A stretch of DNA of 64,000 bases from Pseudoalteromonas tunicata (GTDB lineage Bacteria > Pseudomonadota > Gammaproteobacteria > Enterobacterales > Alteromonadaceae): positions 2,396,001 to 2,460,000 of the forward strand of contig NZ_CP011032.1 of assembly GCF_002310815.1 (NCBI RefSeq), read 5' to 3'. Below the pieces are notes generated by a model, which saw only the letters and a list, made by a program, of their open reading frames with translations, had not been told where the DNA came from and made no database searches. Shown piece by piece: positions 36,508 through 46,716 of the stretch. A program made the position numbers and the translations under genes. Every line of letters starts with the position of its first letter. Position 1 is the stretch's first letter.

Positions 36508-37137
36508 TCAAAACTCATGTTGACACAGCTCAATTACAACTTTAACGAGGGCTTGGGCGAGTTGAGTATGTTGCTTTGCAGACCAATGAATACCTTCTAT
36601 AGGGCAACTGTTAACAACTGAACTTGCGGCAAAAAAAGCACAATTGAGTTCTTTGGCAACAGCTTGATAGGCACTTTCTAACGCTAACGATTTAACTGCG
36701 CCACCTAGGTAGATTTGCGCATAACTTCCCACCTCTAAAATCGGCGGCGGACAAATAATCAGTACTTTTAATGCTGGTTGCAGCGCTAAACTGGCGGTTA
36801 TTAAGGCGTTTAAACCGCTTGCAATCTCACTCGCATCAAGGCAAAATTTTCGTTTTAAATCATTAGTTCCTAGCATTATTAATGCTAAATCAGGTTGGTG
36901 ATCAAGAAGGCAATTTTTAAAATAACGCAATCCTGACTTATCACCATGAAACGGTGGATTATGCACTAATGTACGGTTGGGTTGCCCTTGTTCAATAACA
37001 TGAAACTGTTTTGACGTTGTGGTTTGATTGAGTAATGTTTCAAGCAATGTTGGCCAGCGTTCATTTGCATTAAAGCGCCCTCCTTGAGGTGTAATACCAA
37101 AGGTATTTGAATCGCCAAAACAAATTATTTTTTTCAT
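36508..37137 (-). CDS. SGNH/GDSL-family hydrolase
   Basis: 209 residues without signal peptide. Block I FGDSNTFG has the nucleophile Ser, GTND is block III, and EGIHWSAKQH carries the catalytic His of block V. This is an arylesterase/lipase-type serine hydrolase, probably cytoplasmic; substrate unknown. It lies between def and a beta-barrel gene, all on the minus strand but with gaps, so independent promoters are likely. Confidence 0.88.
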   Translation of the reverse strand: MKKIICFGDSNTFGITPQGGRFNANERWPTLLETLLNQTTTSKQFHVIEQGQPNRTLVHNPPFHGDKSGLRYFKNCLLDHQPDLALIMLGTNDLKRKFCLDASEIASGLNALITASLALQPALKVLIICPPPILEVGSYAQIYLGGAVKSLALESAYQAVAKELNCAFFAASSVVNSCPIEGIHWSAKQHTQLAQALVKVVIELCQHEF

Positions 37138-37165
37138 GCCCGGAAAACGTAACTAATACCTGGCA

Positions 37166-37867
37166 TTAAAAACGATAACCCAGCATTAATGCTAAATCTC
37201 GATAGTAATCTTCTTTATCATTGTTTGCGCTCACGCTTAACGCTTCACTTGAAAATGAGGCACTACCAACGTTCCTAAAATACACACTCAGACTCCAAGA
37301 TTGGGCAAAATAATACTCAGCACCTAACCGATAGACCAACGAATTATCGGCAAAATTGTCACTGAATCGCTCATAGCTAAGACCTGCATTTAATTCGATT
37401 TGAGCGGTAATAAAGTGGCGCAGTTGAATATTTAAATTCAGAGTATTAGTTTGATTACGCTCTGCAAATTCATTTAGCGATAGTTTAAAAACCATTTTGC
37501 CATACAGAGCACTAAAATCGAGCTGAGTTTGCTCGCTAAGTGATACATATCGACCCAAGCCAACACTGTATCGGTTAAAATCGAACGTTAATTTAAAAGG
37601 CTCATTGATATAATCAGACTCATCGACAGTTGCATCATAAAAAGCCGTTTCACTTAAGCTATCTGCTTGCTGACTCCACTGCATTAAACCGAACCAATGA
37701 CCAAATTGTTTGCGACCTTCAAGGTTAGTTCCCTGCAGTTTTAATCCGTTGACATCTGCGATCCGTGTGCTGATCGCCCCAACTTTAATAAAATCATCAT
37801 TAAACGATGCAGCAGCACTTTGAAAAACACACATTACAAAAACGAAAGCCGTGATAAAAAGTTTCAT
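37166..37867 (-). CDS. Hypothetical outer-membrane beta-barrel protein
   Basis: 233 residues from the ATG at 37867, with AAGGTGA just upstream; a longer frame reaches 37906 but lacks such a site. Signal peptide (MKLFITAFVFVMCVFQSAAA), then amphipathic beta strands such as YSVGLGRYVSLSEQTQLDFS and YYFAQSWSLSVYFRN, ending in the classical barrel C-terminus LGYRF. Substrate or role unknown. Confidence 0.65.
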   Translation of the reverse strand: MKLFITAFVFVMCVFQSAAASFNDDFIKVGAISTRIADVNGLKLQGTNLEGRKQFGHWFGLMQWSQQADSLSETAFYDATVDESDYINEPFKLTFDFNRYSVGLGRYVSLSEQTQLDFSALYGKMVFKLSLNEFAERNQTNTLNLNIQLRHFITAQIELNAGLSYERFSDNFADNSLVYRLGAEYYFAQSWSLSVYFRNVGSASFSSEALSVSANNDKEDYYRDLALMLGYRF

Positions 37868-38344
37868 TTTCACCTTAAAATTATATCTGGCAATAAAACC
37901 AGACACTCTAGTTAATTAACTGCTCGAACTCAAACATATCAAGCAAAAATACGATACGAGTCACCTCTCATCATTTTTAAACACTACAGCGGTGCTTTAA
38001 AACAATCTTAATACGAGAGATATGACCTTAGCCGTTTGTTTTTACAGCTGTAAGTTGAATTTTAAGCCCCAACATAAGCTATATGGTTATTCTATCTGGT
38101 TCAACCAATAACGCACAATATAGGCCATAATAACTTAAACTCGATATCCAGCTACCTACGCCACGATTGCCATCGCTGATAAAGATATCCACCCGCTATA
38201 GCCATCTAACAAGATGGCTAACATTACCCATTTAAGAGTCAATCATGGTGAGATTAGCTAAATATTACAAGGTGCTATAAACTAAAAATACCTTTTTATC
38301 CGCTTAGCTTGATTTGATTTAAATACAGTTAATTGAGGAGTGTT
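37868..38344. other. Intergenic, one small hairpin
   Basis: 477 bp between divergent genes. A TAGCCATC/GATGGCTA hairpin lies at 38202-38222. No gene or clear promoter motif could be supported. Confidence 0.4.
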
Positions 38345-39064
38345 ATGTTCTACCGCCATATATTGTTAGTTGCTCTGTTTTTATGTGTTACAGCTTGGCC
38401 AGTAAATAGCCAAACTATTCGCATCACGGCAGATCACTGGCAACATTTCACTGAAACAGGTGGTCGAGGCATTTATTTCGAATTATTAAAGAAGATTTAT
38501 TCTGAAGATATTTTGACTTTTAATGCCGACGATTTTTCTCGTTCTCTGAATTTATTTAATACTCAAAAAGCGGATATTATGGTCGGGGTTTATCAAAGCG
38601 ACTTGCCCAATGCGCATTTCCCAACCTGGCCTATCGATACTGACTCACCTATTTTTGCTTTTGTACTCAAAGACAGTCAATTTAACTCCATTGAATCGTT
38701 AAATAATAAGACCATCGCTTGGAAAAAAGGATATGGTTTTGCTCAGTTTTTTCCAAATGTACACAAACCTTATTTGGTTGAAGACATAGATACTGGTTTT
38801 AAACTACTGCAAGCCAAAAGAATTGATGCTTTTTTTGATTACGAAGCTAATTTTAAGCAAGCAAACTATCAAAACGTCACGCTCTTCAAAATACATGACA
38901 CTGAAACCTTATATGTTGCATTTCAAAATACAGAAAATGGCCGAAAATTAGCTGCTATTTACGATAAAAAAATGGCTCTGTTTCGTGAAAATGGCACCCT
39001 TATGCGTATTTTTGGCCAAAGTTATGAGCGCTCATTATTAAGCGAGTTTAAAGAAGCCAACTAA
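38345..39064 (+). CDS. Periplasmic solute-binding-like protein (SBP_bac_3)
   Basis: 239 residues from the ATG at 38345 with GAGGAG upstream. Signal peptide (ILLVALFLCVTAWPVNS), then a type II periplasmic-binding fold: IRITADHW start strand, GIYFELLKKIY helix, SLNLFNTQKADIMVGVY hinge, and SLNNKTIAWKKGYGF second lobe. No ABC permease is adjacent, so it may act as a sensor or orphan binding protein. Ligand probably a small amino-acid-like molecule. Confidence 0.75.
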   Translation: MFYRHILLVALFLCVTAWPVNSQTIRITADHWQHFTETGGRGIYFELLKKIYSEDILTFNADDFSRSLNLFNTQKADIMVGVYQSDLPNAHFPTWPIDTDSPIFAFVLKDSQFNSIESLNNKTIAWKKGYGFAQFFPNVHKPYLVEDIDTGFKLLQAKRIDAFFDYEANFKQANYQNVTLFKIHDTETLYVAFQNTENGRKLAAIYDKKMALFRENGTLMRIFGQSYERSLLSEFKEAN

Positions 39065-39296
39065 ACACTATTTCTACTGGTGTTAAATTGTTCAGTTCAC
39101 ACTTTGTTCAATGCGCCATAACGCAAAACATCTTTCTTAACCTGCCATTTAATATTCATGCACAGGCAATTGCGACCAAATCATAACTCTGGCCCTTAAC
39201 CTAATTGAAGATAAAAACCACACAACATAAATCTCCCACTATGCGAGCTTGGAGTTTTAGTGTAATTTTTATCTTTAACGTGATTAAGATACTGAA

Positions 39297-39791
39297 ATGA
39301 TGAAAAAAGATAACGTTACAAAAATTTTAGTTGTGTGTATGGGTAACATTTGTCGCTCTCCAACAGGTGAAGCGGTTTTAAAACACCTCGCCCAGCAACA
39401 CGGCGTAGCCATTAAAGTCGATTCAGCCGGCACTATTGGTTTTCACGCAGGAAACCCGCCAGATAAACGCTCCCAGCAAGCTGCACTCAAACGAGGTTAT
39501 AATTTTCAAGGAATATACGCTCGGCAAGTCACAGTACAAGATTTTGACGATTTTGACCTTATTTTAGCCGCAGATAACCACAATATGACTGATTTAAAAG
39601 CGATTTGCCCTAAGCATTTACACTATAAATTAGCCCTATTTTTACAGTATGGTGAGCAAAATACAATTGAGATCCCAGACCCTTATTACGGCGCTGAAAA
39701 TGGTTTTGAAACGGTGCTTGACCTAATTGAAGCCGCTAGTGTAGTGATCATTAAAAAAATCGCTCAGCCCACTAAAATAAGCCCACTGTAG
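39297..39791 (+). CDS. Low-molecular-weight protein tyrosine phosphatase
   Basis: 164 residues. The P-loop near the N-terminus is VCMGNICRSPTGE (C-x5-R-S) and the general-acid Asp is in IPDPYYG (about residues 127-133). This is the LMW-PTP family of small cytosolic tyrosine or arginine phosphatases. No kinase or polysaccharide gene is adjacent, so the partner is unknown. Confidence 0.93.
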   Translation: MMKKDNVTKILVVCMGNICRSPTGEAVLKHLAQQHGVAIKVDSAGTIGFHAGNPPDKRSQQAALKRGYNFQGIYARQVTVQDFDDFDLILAADNHNMTDLKAICPKHLHYKLALFLQYGEQNTIEIPDPYYGAENGFETVLDLIEAASVVIIKKIAQPTKISPL

Positions 39792-39844
39792 CAAGTAGAC
39801 CAAACTAGATGCATACAGTGAATAACTTACGGTAAATTGAAACA

Positions 39845-41884
39845 TTATTTAAATTGATAACTCAGGCTTAAATCTAAACTACGAGGTTCTTTTCGCACAT
39901 CATAATAACTGTCAGGTGCGAGGGTTGGATTATAATGCTGTTTGTTAAGTACGTTTTTTGCGCTTAAGGTCAAAAGCCATGGACTCTCAAGATGAGGTCT
40001 ATAACTTAAATGAGAGTCTAATGTCCAGTAACTACGTTTATTGTCCTGCTCTGCTAATTGCGCAACTTTAACTGCACTGTGATAAGTATCACTTTCATTA
40101 CGACGACCAAGGTAATTTAAACCAAAATAAAACGAAAACTGGGTATCTTCGGCAAAAACCAGCCAGTTTAAGGTATTTTTAGCAAGCGAAGCTTGGTCTG
40201 AATTAACCCTAGTATAATTAAATGAAGTACTAATTCGATTAAAGAATGACCAAGTTGTTTGGTACTTTTTATTCCATTCAATTTCATAACCTGGAACAGC
40301 TAATTGTGCTTCACTGTTTTCATAGGGTTTACCATCAATTGATTGAATAAAATCACTTAATTGGCTACGAAATCCACGGATAGCAAGATTATTATTCGTC
40401 GAAAAATGATAAACCCATTCGGCTTCAATTGTTTCAATTTGCTCAGGTGTTAAGGCTGGATTACCTGATACATTATTATCATTACGAATCTCATATTGCT
40501 GTAAAAATGTCGGTGGTCGAAATGCGGTGCCTAAAATCACCTTGCCCGACCAATCTTGATTACTTTGATAAGTTAAAGCGACACGAGGTGATATTTCGGT
40601 ATCGAATTCGGGGTAATCATCCACTCGTGCACCAAGGGTAACCCCTAGTTGGTTGGCCATCCACAACGACTCATGTTGAATGTAGACTGCACGATTATGG
40701 CTTGCTGGCGAACTGTCGCCATTTTTTAGCACTCGCGATTCAATTTCGTTTACAGCGATACCATTTTTGAGGGAAATTGTTTCATGATATTGACTGACAT
40801 TTCTTTGCTGATAAATCAAACCAAACACAGTATGCTGCTGGCTATTAAATGCATAGCTCCACTGGCTGCGAAGCCCATTTGAGTCAGAATCTAAATCTGA
40901 GTCTGAATAAAAATTTATACTCGCATCGAGGTCTTTAATAGTACGCTCAAAGGTACGCGTCACTTGATAAGTGTATAATTGATTTTCAATGGTTAATTTA
41001 TCAAAGTTGAATACATGCTTGAGGTATGCGCTTAAAATTTCATAACGCTGGGATTTGTATTGAGCAGATGAGTAATGTGGGTATTCAGTGGTGAAATCAT
41101 CAAAATTTGCACCTAATTGCCAATTGCCGCTTAAAAATGTACCACTGAGACTTTTTGCTTTAACATTATTATTATGAGTAGAATCAAGCCCTGCGCGATC
41201 GTACTGCTGAGCATATCCTTCACTTTGCTGCCAACGCCCAGATACAATCAGCTTGCTTTGGCCCACTTCTTTACCTGCTTCAAAGTTCAGCCATTGTTTG
41301 TCGAAACTGGCAATCCCAGCAGTGACCGTATTGTATTGCGGTACTTTGTGTTTGGTAAAAATAGATATCATGCCAGAATAAGCGTCACCACCGTATAAAG
41401 CGGAGCCTGGACCTCGGATAACTTCAATTCGTTCAATATTATTAATTTGCGTTTGTTCATCTGAAGACCAACCACCAATCAAGCCTTCGCGCTGCGGCAC
41501 GCCATCAATTAGCAACATGACTTTACTATTTCGCCCTGTTGGGATCCCTCGAATCCATACCATATCTTGGCCATTTCGACGTGTAAGGACCTGCACGCCG
41601 GGCACCATTTTTAGCACGTCAGACAAAGTACGCGCGCCCATACTCGCAATCTGTTTAGCCGTTATAGAAGTAATGATATTCGGTGCCTGACCGATTTTTT
41701 TCACCGTTTGGGAGGGACTAAGTACCTCAATGTCGAGTAAATCTTCTAAAGGTAATTCAAATAAATCTGACGGTTCTGAAGCACTGAGTGCCTCAAAAGA
41801 TATAAAAGGCAGCAACAGAGAGCTTGCCGAGAACAAAAGCGGCAAGTTTACAAAGACATTAAGAGGTATTAATTTGATTTTCAT
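39845..41884 (-). CDS. TonB-dependent outer-membrane receptor
   Basis: 679 residues. N-terminal signal region (about 1-35), then the short DLFELPLEDLLDIEVLS segment typical of a receptor subgroup, then the plug with GARTLSDVLKMVPGVQVLTR and NNIERIEVIRGPGSALYGGD. The barrel follows and ends in RSLDLSLSYQFK. Length and plug fit siderophore or cobalamin-type receptors. The substrate is not assignable. An inverted repeat lies upstream (41958-41988). Confidence 0.88.
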   Translation of the reverse strand: MKIKLIPLNVFVNLPLLFSASSLLLPFISFEALSASEPSDLFELPLEDLLDIEVLSPSQTVKKIGQAPNIITSITAKQIASMGARTLSDVLKMVPGVQVLTRRNGQDMVWIRGIPTGRNSKVMLLIDGVPQREGLIGGWSSDEQTQINNIERIEVIRGPGSALYGGDAYSGMISIFTKHKVPQYNTVTAGIASFDKQWLNFEAGKEVGQSKLIVSGRWQQSEGYAQQYDRAGLDSTHNNNVKAKSLSGTFLSGNWQLGANFDDFTTEYPHYSSAQYKSQRYEILSAYLKHVFNFDKLTIENQLYTYQVTRTFERTIKDLDASINFYSDSDLDSDSNGLRSQWSYAFNSQQHTVFGLIYQQRNVSQYHETISLKNGIAVNEIESRVLKNGDSSPASHNRAVYIQHESLWMANQLGVTLGARVDDYPEFDTEISPRVALTYQSNQDWSGKVILGTAFRPPTFLQQYEIRNDNNVSGNPALTPEQIETIEAEWVYHFSTNNNLAIRGFRSQLSDFIQSIDGKPYENSEAQLAVPGYEIEWNKKYQTTWSFFNRISTSFNYTRVNSDQASLAKNTLNWLVFAEDTQFSFYFGLNYLGRRNESDTYHSAVKVAQLAEQDNKRSYWTLDSHLSYRPHLESPWLLTLSAKNVLNKQHYNPTLAPDSYYDVRKEPRSLDLSLSYQFK

Positions 41885-41957
41885 AAACGAATCGAATTAT
41901 TTAAATACTCAATAACTCTAGACTAATACAGAAACGATAGCGAGAAATAATAGCTTT

Positions 41958-41988
41958 AGAATAAAAATAAAACCTTTATTTTCATTCT
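41958..41988. promoter_or_regulatory. Inverted repeat upstream of the TonB receptor gene
   Basis: AGAATAAAAATAA and TTATTTTCATTCT are arms of a palindrome with one mismatch and a short central spacer. It lies about 75-105 bp before the receptor start. The AT-rich palindrome could be a repressor site such as a Fur-like box, but the GATAAT hexamers are not obvious. Confidence 0.4.
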
Positions 41989-42127
41989 ATTAGCTTATCA
42001 AAAGTGGGAGTAAACTGCCAAAGACCATACTGATTTTGAACTTTTTAATTACAGCGTAAGATAACGGATTTAGCAACATCTCAAATTAAAGATATGTCTC
42101 AAAGTGATTGAATATGCCATCGGAAAC

Positions 42128-43192
42128 TTAGTGACTCTTAAGTACCGCAATATGTCCATTCGCTCCGGCAAACAAAAACAGACCATGCTGCTGTGCTAAG
42201 GTGTAAAAACCAGCATCACCCTCTTTGTGTGTGTTTAACAATCCCTGCCAACTCAGCCCTTGATCATAAGAAATATCGTTTGCGAGCTTACCGGTACTAA
42301 TACAGATTTTATGTGAGCAACCCATTGCGGTTCTTAAGCCAAAATCACCACTTGGAACTGAATAAAACTGGCCATTAGACCATTTAGCCATATTGGTATA
42401 ACGCCCGTCACGCTTTAGATAGTCACCTCCAAGGACAAAAATATCCCCTAGCTGATTACGAGCAAGCGCATAACCTCCCGCTGTGGCACTATTTTTAAAG
42501 ATTGGTACATCAAAACGTTGCCAACTCTTGCCAAAATCAGCACTGTAATAGAGCGAAGCAGACCAACCGCCCGTGGTAAACCAAGCTTGCCCGTTTTCAC
42601 CCACAATCAAAGTATTCCCCGATGCAGCAAAAGCCGCTTCGCTAGTAAGTGGTTCAGGAAGCTTATTTTTTTCAATCCGCTGCCAAGTTTTACCGCCATC
42701 TACGGTTCGCTCAATGACATAAAAACCATCAACAGGATCGCCAAGTAACAAGCCATTTTCACGGTCCCAAAACGCAATTGAATCATAAAACCCTTCGGCT
42801 GCTTGATTTTGATGAAGCAATTGCCAAGTTTCGCCTGCATTTTCGGTTAAGTACAATGCAGAGTTTTGTCCATTGCCAACGCCCATTACAATCGCAGTTT
42901 TAGCATCAAATACTGCGATATCACGAAAATCTGTTGCTTGAATTGTTTTTACGCTGCGATCTTGCCAGCTTTTGCCACCATCCACACTGGTAAATACCGT
43001 ATTATCTGTCCCTGTCACCCATAAAGTATCCCCACTAATGGCGCTACCTCTTAAAGAAGGCTGCGAAGTCAATTGGTGATGTTGCCAGATAAAGGCATCA
43101 TTAGCTTCACAAGATAAATGAATGAACAATAAACTGCCCGCTATCAAGTAAAAATTAAAGAATTGGGCCAATTTTGCAGTGTAAACGCTCAT
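42128..43192 (-). CDS. Exported BNR/Asp-box propeller protein (Ycf48-like)
   Basis: 354 residues with a signal peptide near the N-terminus. Five Asp-box type repeats are visible: SVDGGKSW, TENAGETW, TVDGGKTW, SADFGKSW and SYDQGLSW, about 50-60 residues apart, which implies a six- or seven-bladed beta propeller. Similar proteins are annotated as YCF48-related or sialidase-like. The catalytic sialidase residues are not evident, so a binding or assembly role is more likely. A GNAT gene ends 8 bp upstream on the same strand. Confidence 0.75.
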   Translation of the reverse strand: MSVYTAKLAQFFNFYLIAGSLLFIHLSCEANDAFIWQHHQLTSQPSLRGSAISGDTLWVTGTDNTVFTSVDGGKSWQDRSVKTIQATDFRDIAVFDAKTAIVMGVGNGQNSALYLTENAGETWQLLHQNQAAEGFYDSIAFWDRENGLLLGDPVDGFYVIERTVDGGKTWQRIEKNKLPEPLTSEAAFAASGNTLIVGENGQAWFTTGGWSASLYYSADFGKSWQRFDVPIFKNSATAGGYALARNQLGDIFVLGGDYLKRDGRYTNMAKWSNGQFYSVPSGDFGLRTAMGCSHKICISTGKLANDISYDQGLSWQGLLNTHKEGDAGFYTLAQQHGLFLFAGANGHIAVLKSH

Positions 43193-43199
43193 TATTTAA

Positions 43200-43658
43200 T
43201 TACCCCTTATTCACTTGAAAACTTAAGTGATATTCATGCTCGTCTTCACCGATTACATTAAATCCACTGCGAAGATAAAGCTGATAAGCGGGATTACACT
43301 TTAAAACGGTTAAATTCACTGCTTTGTGCCCTGCGGCTAAAATCACTTGTTGTAATATTGAACTGCCAAAACCACGCCCCTGAAAATCGGGATGAATTTG
43401 CAATTGCATGATTTCAAATACTTTATCGTTAAAACGAAATTTTATTGTGCCTATACACTCTGCATCACAATAAATAAGATGAGAACAATGATAATGATCA
43501 TGTAAACGCAGTAAATGCTCTTTAGCCGTCAAAAAAATTCCAGCATTCTCAAGATGAGGGACCATAGTGGCTAAACGTAAAGCCAGTAAATAAGCTTCAT
43601 CATGAGCTTGAGCAGGGATAAAACGAAAACGAGGATCACTCGGTTGAATTAGGCGCAT
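43200..43658 (-). CDS. GNAT-family N-acetyltransferase
   Basis: 152 residues. The acetyl-CoA loop is QGRGFGSSILQQVI (Q/RxxGxG/A), the preceding strand is FEIMQLQIHPDF, and strand 5 with NPAYQLYLRSGF follows. The substrate is unknown. It is probably co-transcribed with the propeller gene downstream. Confidence 0.85.
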   Translation of the reverse strand: MRLIQPSDPRFRFIPAQAHDEAYLLALRLATMVPHLENAGIFLTAKEHLLRLHDHYHCSHLIYCDAECIGTIKFRFNDKVFEIMQLQIHPDFQGRGFGSSILQQVILAAGHKAVNLTVLKCNPAYQLYLRSGFNVIGEDEHEYHLSFQVNKG

Positions 43659-43778
43659 CGAACACCTTCATTGATTAACAGATAAAACAGCATAACGCTT
43701 AAAAAATACAGATGCAATAAGGTGTTATACAAGCAATGTAATCGATAATATATCTCTATCAATCAGCAACGCAGAGGA

Positions 43779-44321
43779 CTATTTTTGTGATGTGGCCGAT
43801 TCGATAGCACGGTCAAGCTCAGCCTGACGTTTATCAACCAAACCTTGTACTTGTTTGGCATCATCTAATACATTTTTAGCTTCAAGTAACCGATTAATGG
43901 GGGATTCTGGCAGATGTTTTTGTATCGAAAGTGTTGGAACTGTTTGCTCTTTATCAAGCGAAATTGCGGGTATAACCGTTATATCCTGACTATTTAACTC
44001 AACAGTTTCACTCACGCCTTGGGTATTCGGTTTATCCGAAAAATGCCACGCACCTTGTGCATCTTGCCAGCGATAAATTGTTGTTTTTGTTTCTGAATTA
44101 GTGCTTTGGTCAAGGCGATTACTTACATTTTCGAAAGCAGTGTTTAAGGCGTTTTCAGCGTCTGAAATCACGTCATTTTGGCCGATTGTATCAATGATAG
44201 TATAAGTAATATTATCGATACTGAGCCAAGTTTGGCCATCTGGGCGCTTTAATACAAACAATGCCATTACAGCAAGTAATAAAGTCGCAAACAATAACCA
44301 AACAAAACGTTTCATCGGCAC
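43779..44321 (-). CDS. DUF4124-containing membrane-anchored protein
   Basis: 180 residues. N-terminal TM (FVWLLFATLLLAVMALFVL), a linker, then TIYRWQDAQGAWHFSDKPN (about 84-102), the classical DUF4124 motif, and a helical charged C-terminus. The domain probably sits in the periplasm. Function unknown. It lies 8 bp downstream of the next membrane protein gene, so both are one unit. Confidence 0.75.
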   Translation of the reverse strand: MPMKRFVWLLFATLLLAVMALFVLKRPDGQTWLSIDNITYTIIDTIGQNDVISDAENALNTAFENVSNRLDQSTNSETKTTIYRWQDAQGAWHFSDKPNTQGVSETVELNSQDITVIPAISLDKEQTVPTLSIQKHLPESPINRLLEAKNVLDDAKQVQGLVDKRQAELDRAIESATSQK

Positions 44322-44329
44322 TCCCTAAG

Positions 44330-44770
44330 TTAAATGTGATCGAACTCTTGCTGTTTAAAACGTTGATAATGCAAAGTCATCACCACAACAACCGCAAGCC
44401 ATGCCAGTAAAAAAACCAAACTCGAAGATACGACCCGTGTTGCAGAAAACAATAATAAAATAGGTGGATAAACCGTGAAGAAAAATACCGGAATGGTTTT
44501 AAATCTTTTTACACTGGCATAAATAAAAGTCATACCAAATAATACCGCAACCACGGTCAGCATTTGAAATCCAAACCCGACTAAACCCGCGATATGAGTC
44601 GATGTAACCAATGAATCAGTCAATTGCTGAAAAAATGGAAAAGTTGCAACATGTAGTATTAATGTAAGCAAGATAAATAAGGCATGTAATAAGAAACCAT
44701 GAATAATAAACTGTTTTAGAGATACGGTAGAGGTAATGAAATTACTTGTGATTTCAGTGTCTTGCTGCAC
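44330..44770 (-). CDS. Hypothetical four-TM membrane protein
   Basis: 146 residues with four hydrophobic segments (about 22-45, 60-84, 92-110, 114-132) and short loops. It looks like a small inner-membrane protein with Yip1-like spacing, but no motif supports a family. First gene of a two-gene unit with the DUF4124 gene. Confidence 0.55.
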   Translation of the reverse strand: MQQDTEITSNFITSTVSLKQFIIHGFLLHALFILLTLILHVATFPFFQQLTDSLVTSTHIAGLVGFGFQMLTVVAVLFGMTFIYASVKRFKTIPVFFFTVYPPILLLFSATRVVSSSLVFLLAWLAVVVVMTLHYQRFKQQEFDHI

Positions 44771-45011
44771 AATCAGTCCTTTGTAAATGTGAGAGTAAAT
44801 GAATCATTCATTTTTAAGACTTTAATGATACTTAGCTTATATTTATTTCACAATAAAAAAGCATGAATCGCCGAAAAAAAATAACCTCAAATCTCGCTTT
44901 TTAAAACTAAATTCATAGGATTTAGCTGCATTTTGCTGTAATTTCATTCATTTTAATCAGTACAATGTCGTAGTTAAGCACCTCAAATTCTGTATAAATA
45001 CAACTAAGATA

Positions 45012-45905
45012 TTATTTTATAGGTACAATATCTGCCTGCCAATGTTCAGCAATAAAATCAATAAACTGCCGCACTAATGGTGTTTGATAACTACGCGATA
45101 AATAAACAGCCCATAATGCATTATCGGCACAATGATAATCACTCAATACTCGAACAAAACGCTTGCTCGCTATTAACGGATTAGCCAAATCACAGGGTAA
45201 ATAAACAATACCGCAGTCAGCAAGTGCGGCTTGAGTTAATGTCACTAAGTCATTTGCACGAATATTTCCAGCTACTTTAACTTTATACTGTTGGTTTTCA
45301 TGAATAAATGTCCAATATTCATTGGCACAATGAATTAAACAATTATGCTTTACTAACTCATCCAGATCATTAATCTGCGGGTGAGTAGCTAAATACTTTG
45401 GCGAAGCGCAAATTACTGAGCCAATGCTCATTAGACGCCTTGCAATTAGCTGTTCATCGGGTTGTTCAGTAAATCTCAGGGCTATATCTATGCGTTCATC
45501 AACCAGCTGAGAATTGCGATCTGAGACTAAAATATCGATGATCACTTTCGGATGTTGCGCACTAAATTTGGTCACAGCAGCAATTAATAAATTTTGCGCA
45601 AGGCCAATCGGAGCCGCAATTCTAATGGTGCCTTGTAACGTGTGCCCACCTTGTAAGCTTTGCACCTCAAGCTGCGTGGTCTGATACAAGATATATTCAC
45701 ACCGCTTAAGCACGTCTTCCCCTGCCGAAGTTAAAGTGACTTTTCGTGTAGTGCGATGCAATAGCCTTTGCTGTAGCCATAACTCAATTTCTTGCACATG
45801 CCTTGATACTTGCAATCGGCTTAACCCTTGTAGCTCTGCAGCTTTGCTAAAACTGCCACTTTTTGCCACTTCGATAAAACTGCGCATTGCGGTAAGCTTA
45901 TCCAT
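45012..45905 (-). CDS. LysR-family transcriptional regulator
   Basis: 297 residues. The N-terminal winged helix is MDKLTAMRSFIEVAKSGSFSKAAELQGLSRLQVSRHVQEIE; the remainder is the PBP-like effector domain starting GTIRIAAPIG. This is the YafC/CrgA-like subgroup. It is divergent from the NAD(P)-binding protein gene, its most likely target. Confidence 0.92.
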   Translation of the reverse strand: MDKLTAMRSFIEVAKSGSFSKAAELQGLSRLQVSRHVQEIELWLQQRLLHRTTRKVTLTSAGEDVLKRCEYILYQTTQLEVQSLQGGHTLQGTIRIAAPIGLAQNLLIAAVTKFSAQHPKVIIDILVSDRNSQLVDERIDIALRFTEQPDEQLIARRLMSIGSVICASPKYLATHPQINDLDELVKHNCLIHCANEYWTFIHENQQYKVKVAGNIRANDLVTLTQAALADCGIVYLPCDLANPLIASKRFVRVLSDYHCADNALWAVYLSRSYQTPLVRQFIDFIAEHWQADIVPIK

Positions 45906-45922
45906 AACCCCTCATTAGTAAA

Positions 45923-45951
45923 CTAAAACGATACAATCTGCATCAGTTTAG
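45923..45951. promoter_or_regulatory. Inverted repeat, probable LysR box
   Basis: CTAAAACGAT and ATCAGTTTAG pair with one slip across 9 bp. It lies in the intergenic region between the divergent LysR gene and its neighbour, where LysR-type regulators bind. Confidence 0.5.
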
Positions 45952-46029
45952 CTTATTTATCGAAAATTAAAGAAACAATAAACTAGCCAGGTCAACAACA
46001 ATCTTCCCTACAACTTTGAGGAAACCATT

Positions 46030-46668
46030 ATGAAAGTAGCAATTTTAGGTGCATCTGGCTGGATCGGTAGCCATATTTTAGCAACAGCAAACGCACGCGG
46101 CCATGAGGTGACAGCCTTAGTGCGAGACCCAAATACTATTACCGATAAAGAGGTAAACATTCAACAATATGACCTTTCACAACCAATAAACACGCTTCGC
46201 GAAGTGTTGAGTAACGTCGATGCCGTCATTGTTGCTATTGGAGGCCGAGCACTTGGCAACCATGACATTGTGGCAAACACAGCGAAAATGTTATTAGCAG
46301 AACTGCCAAAAATGGGCGTATCCCGATTACTTTGGGTTGGTGGTGCGGGTTCTCTTGAAGCATCGCCGGGTGTCACTTTAGTCAGCCTACCTAATTTTCC
46401 CGCGGAATATAAAAATGAAGCAATAGCCCAAGGACAAGCGCTCACAGTATTCAAAACAAGCCAAAGTGATGTGAATTGGACCTTTATTAGCCCTGCAGCT
46501 CAAATTTTTCCAGGTGAAGCGCAAGGTTCATACCGAATTGGCGCCGATGCACTCATCACAGATGATGAGGGAAACAGTAAAATTTCGGTGACCGATTATG
46601 CAAAAGCCATGATTGATGAACTCGAAAATGCGACCTATCCCAACCAACGCATTGGTGTCGCTTACTAA
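46030..46668 (+). CDS. NAD(P)-binding atypical SDR (NmrA/YwnB-like)
   Basis: 212 residues. The dinucleotide loop is ILGASGWIGSHIL (GxxGxxG) and the fold continues as an extended/atypical SDR with VDAVIVAIGG and LLWVGGAGSLE. There is no YxxxK pair in the classical place, so it may be a redox sensor or flavin/NADP reductase of the NAD(P)H-binding family. Divergent from the LysR gene. Confidence 0.82.
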   Translation: MKVAILGASGWIGSHILATANARGHEVTALVRDPNTITDKEVNIQQYDLSQPINTLREVLSNVDAVIVAIGGRALGNHDIVANTAKMLLAELPKMGVSRLLWVGGAGSLEASPGVTLVSLPNFPAEYKNEAIAQGQALTVFKTSQSDVNWTFISPAAQIFPGEAQGSYRIGADALITDDEGNSKISVTDYAKAMIDELENATYPNQRIGVAY

Positions 46669-46681
46669 AAAGCACGTTAGT

Positions 46682-46716
46682 CAATGGTTAGCTTAGCGTT
46701 TGAAAGCTAACCATTG
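46682..46716 (+). terminator. Stable hairpin, likely terminator
   Basis: CAATGGTTAGCTT pairs with AAGCTAACCATTG; the following sequence is only weakly T-rich. It lies 14 bp after the NAD(P)-binding gene. Confidence 0.6.
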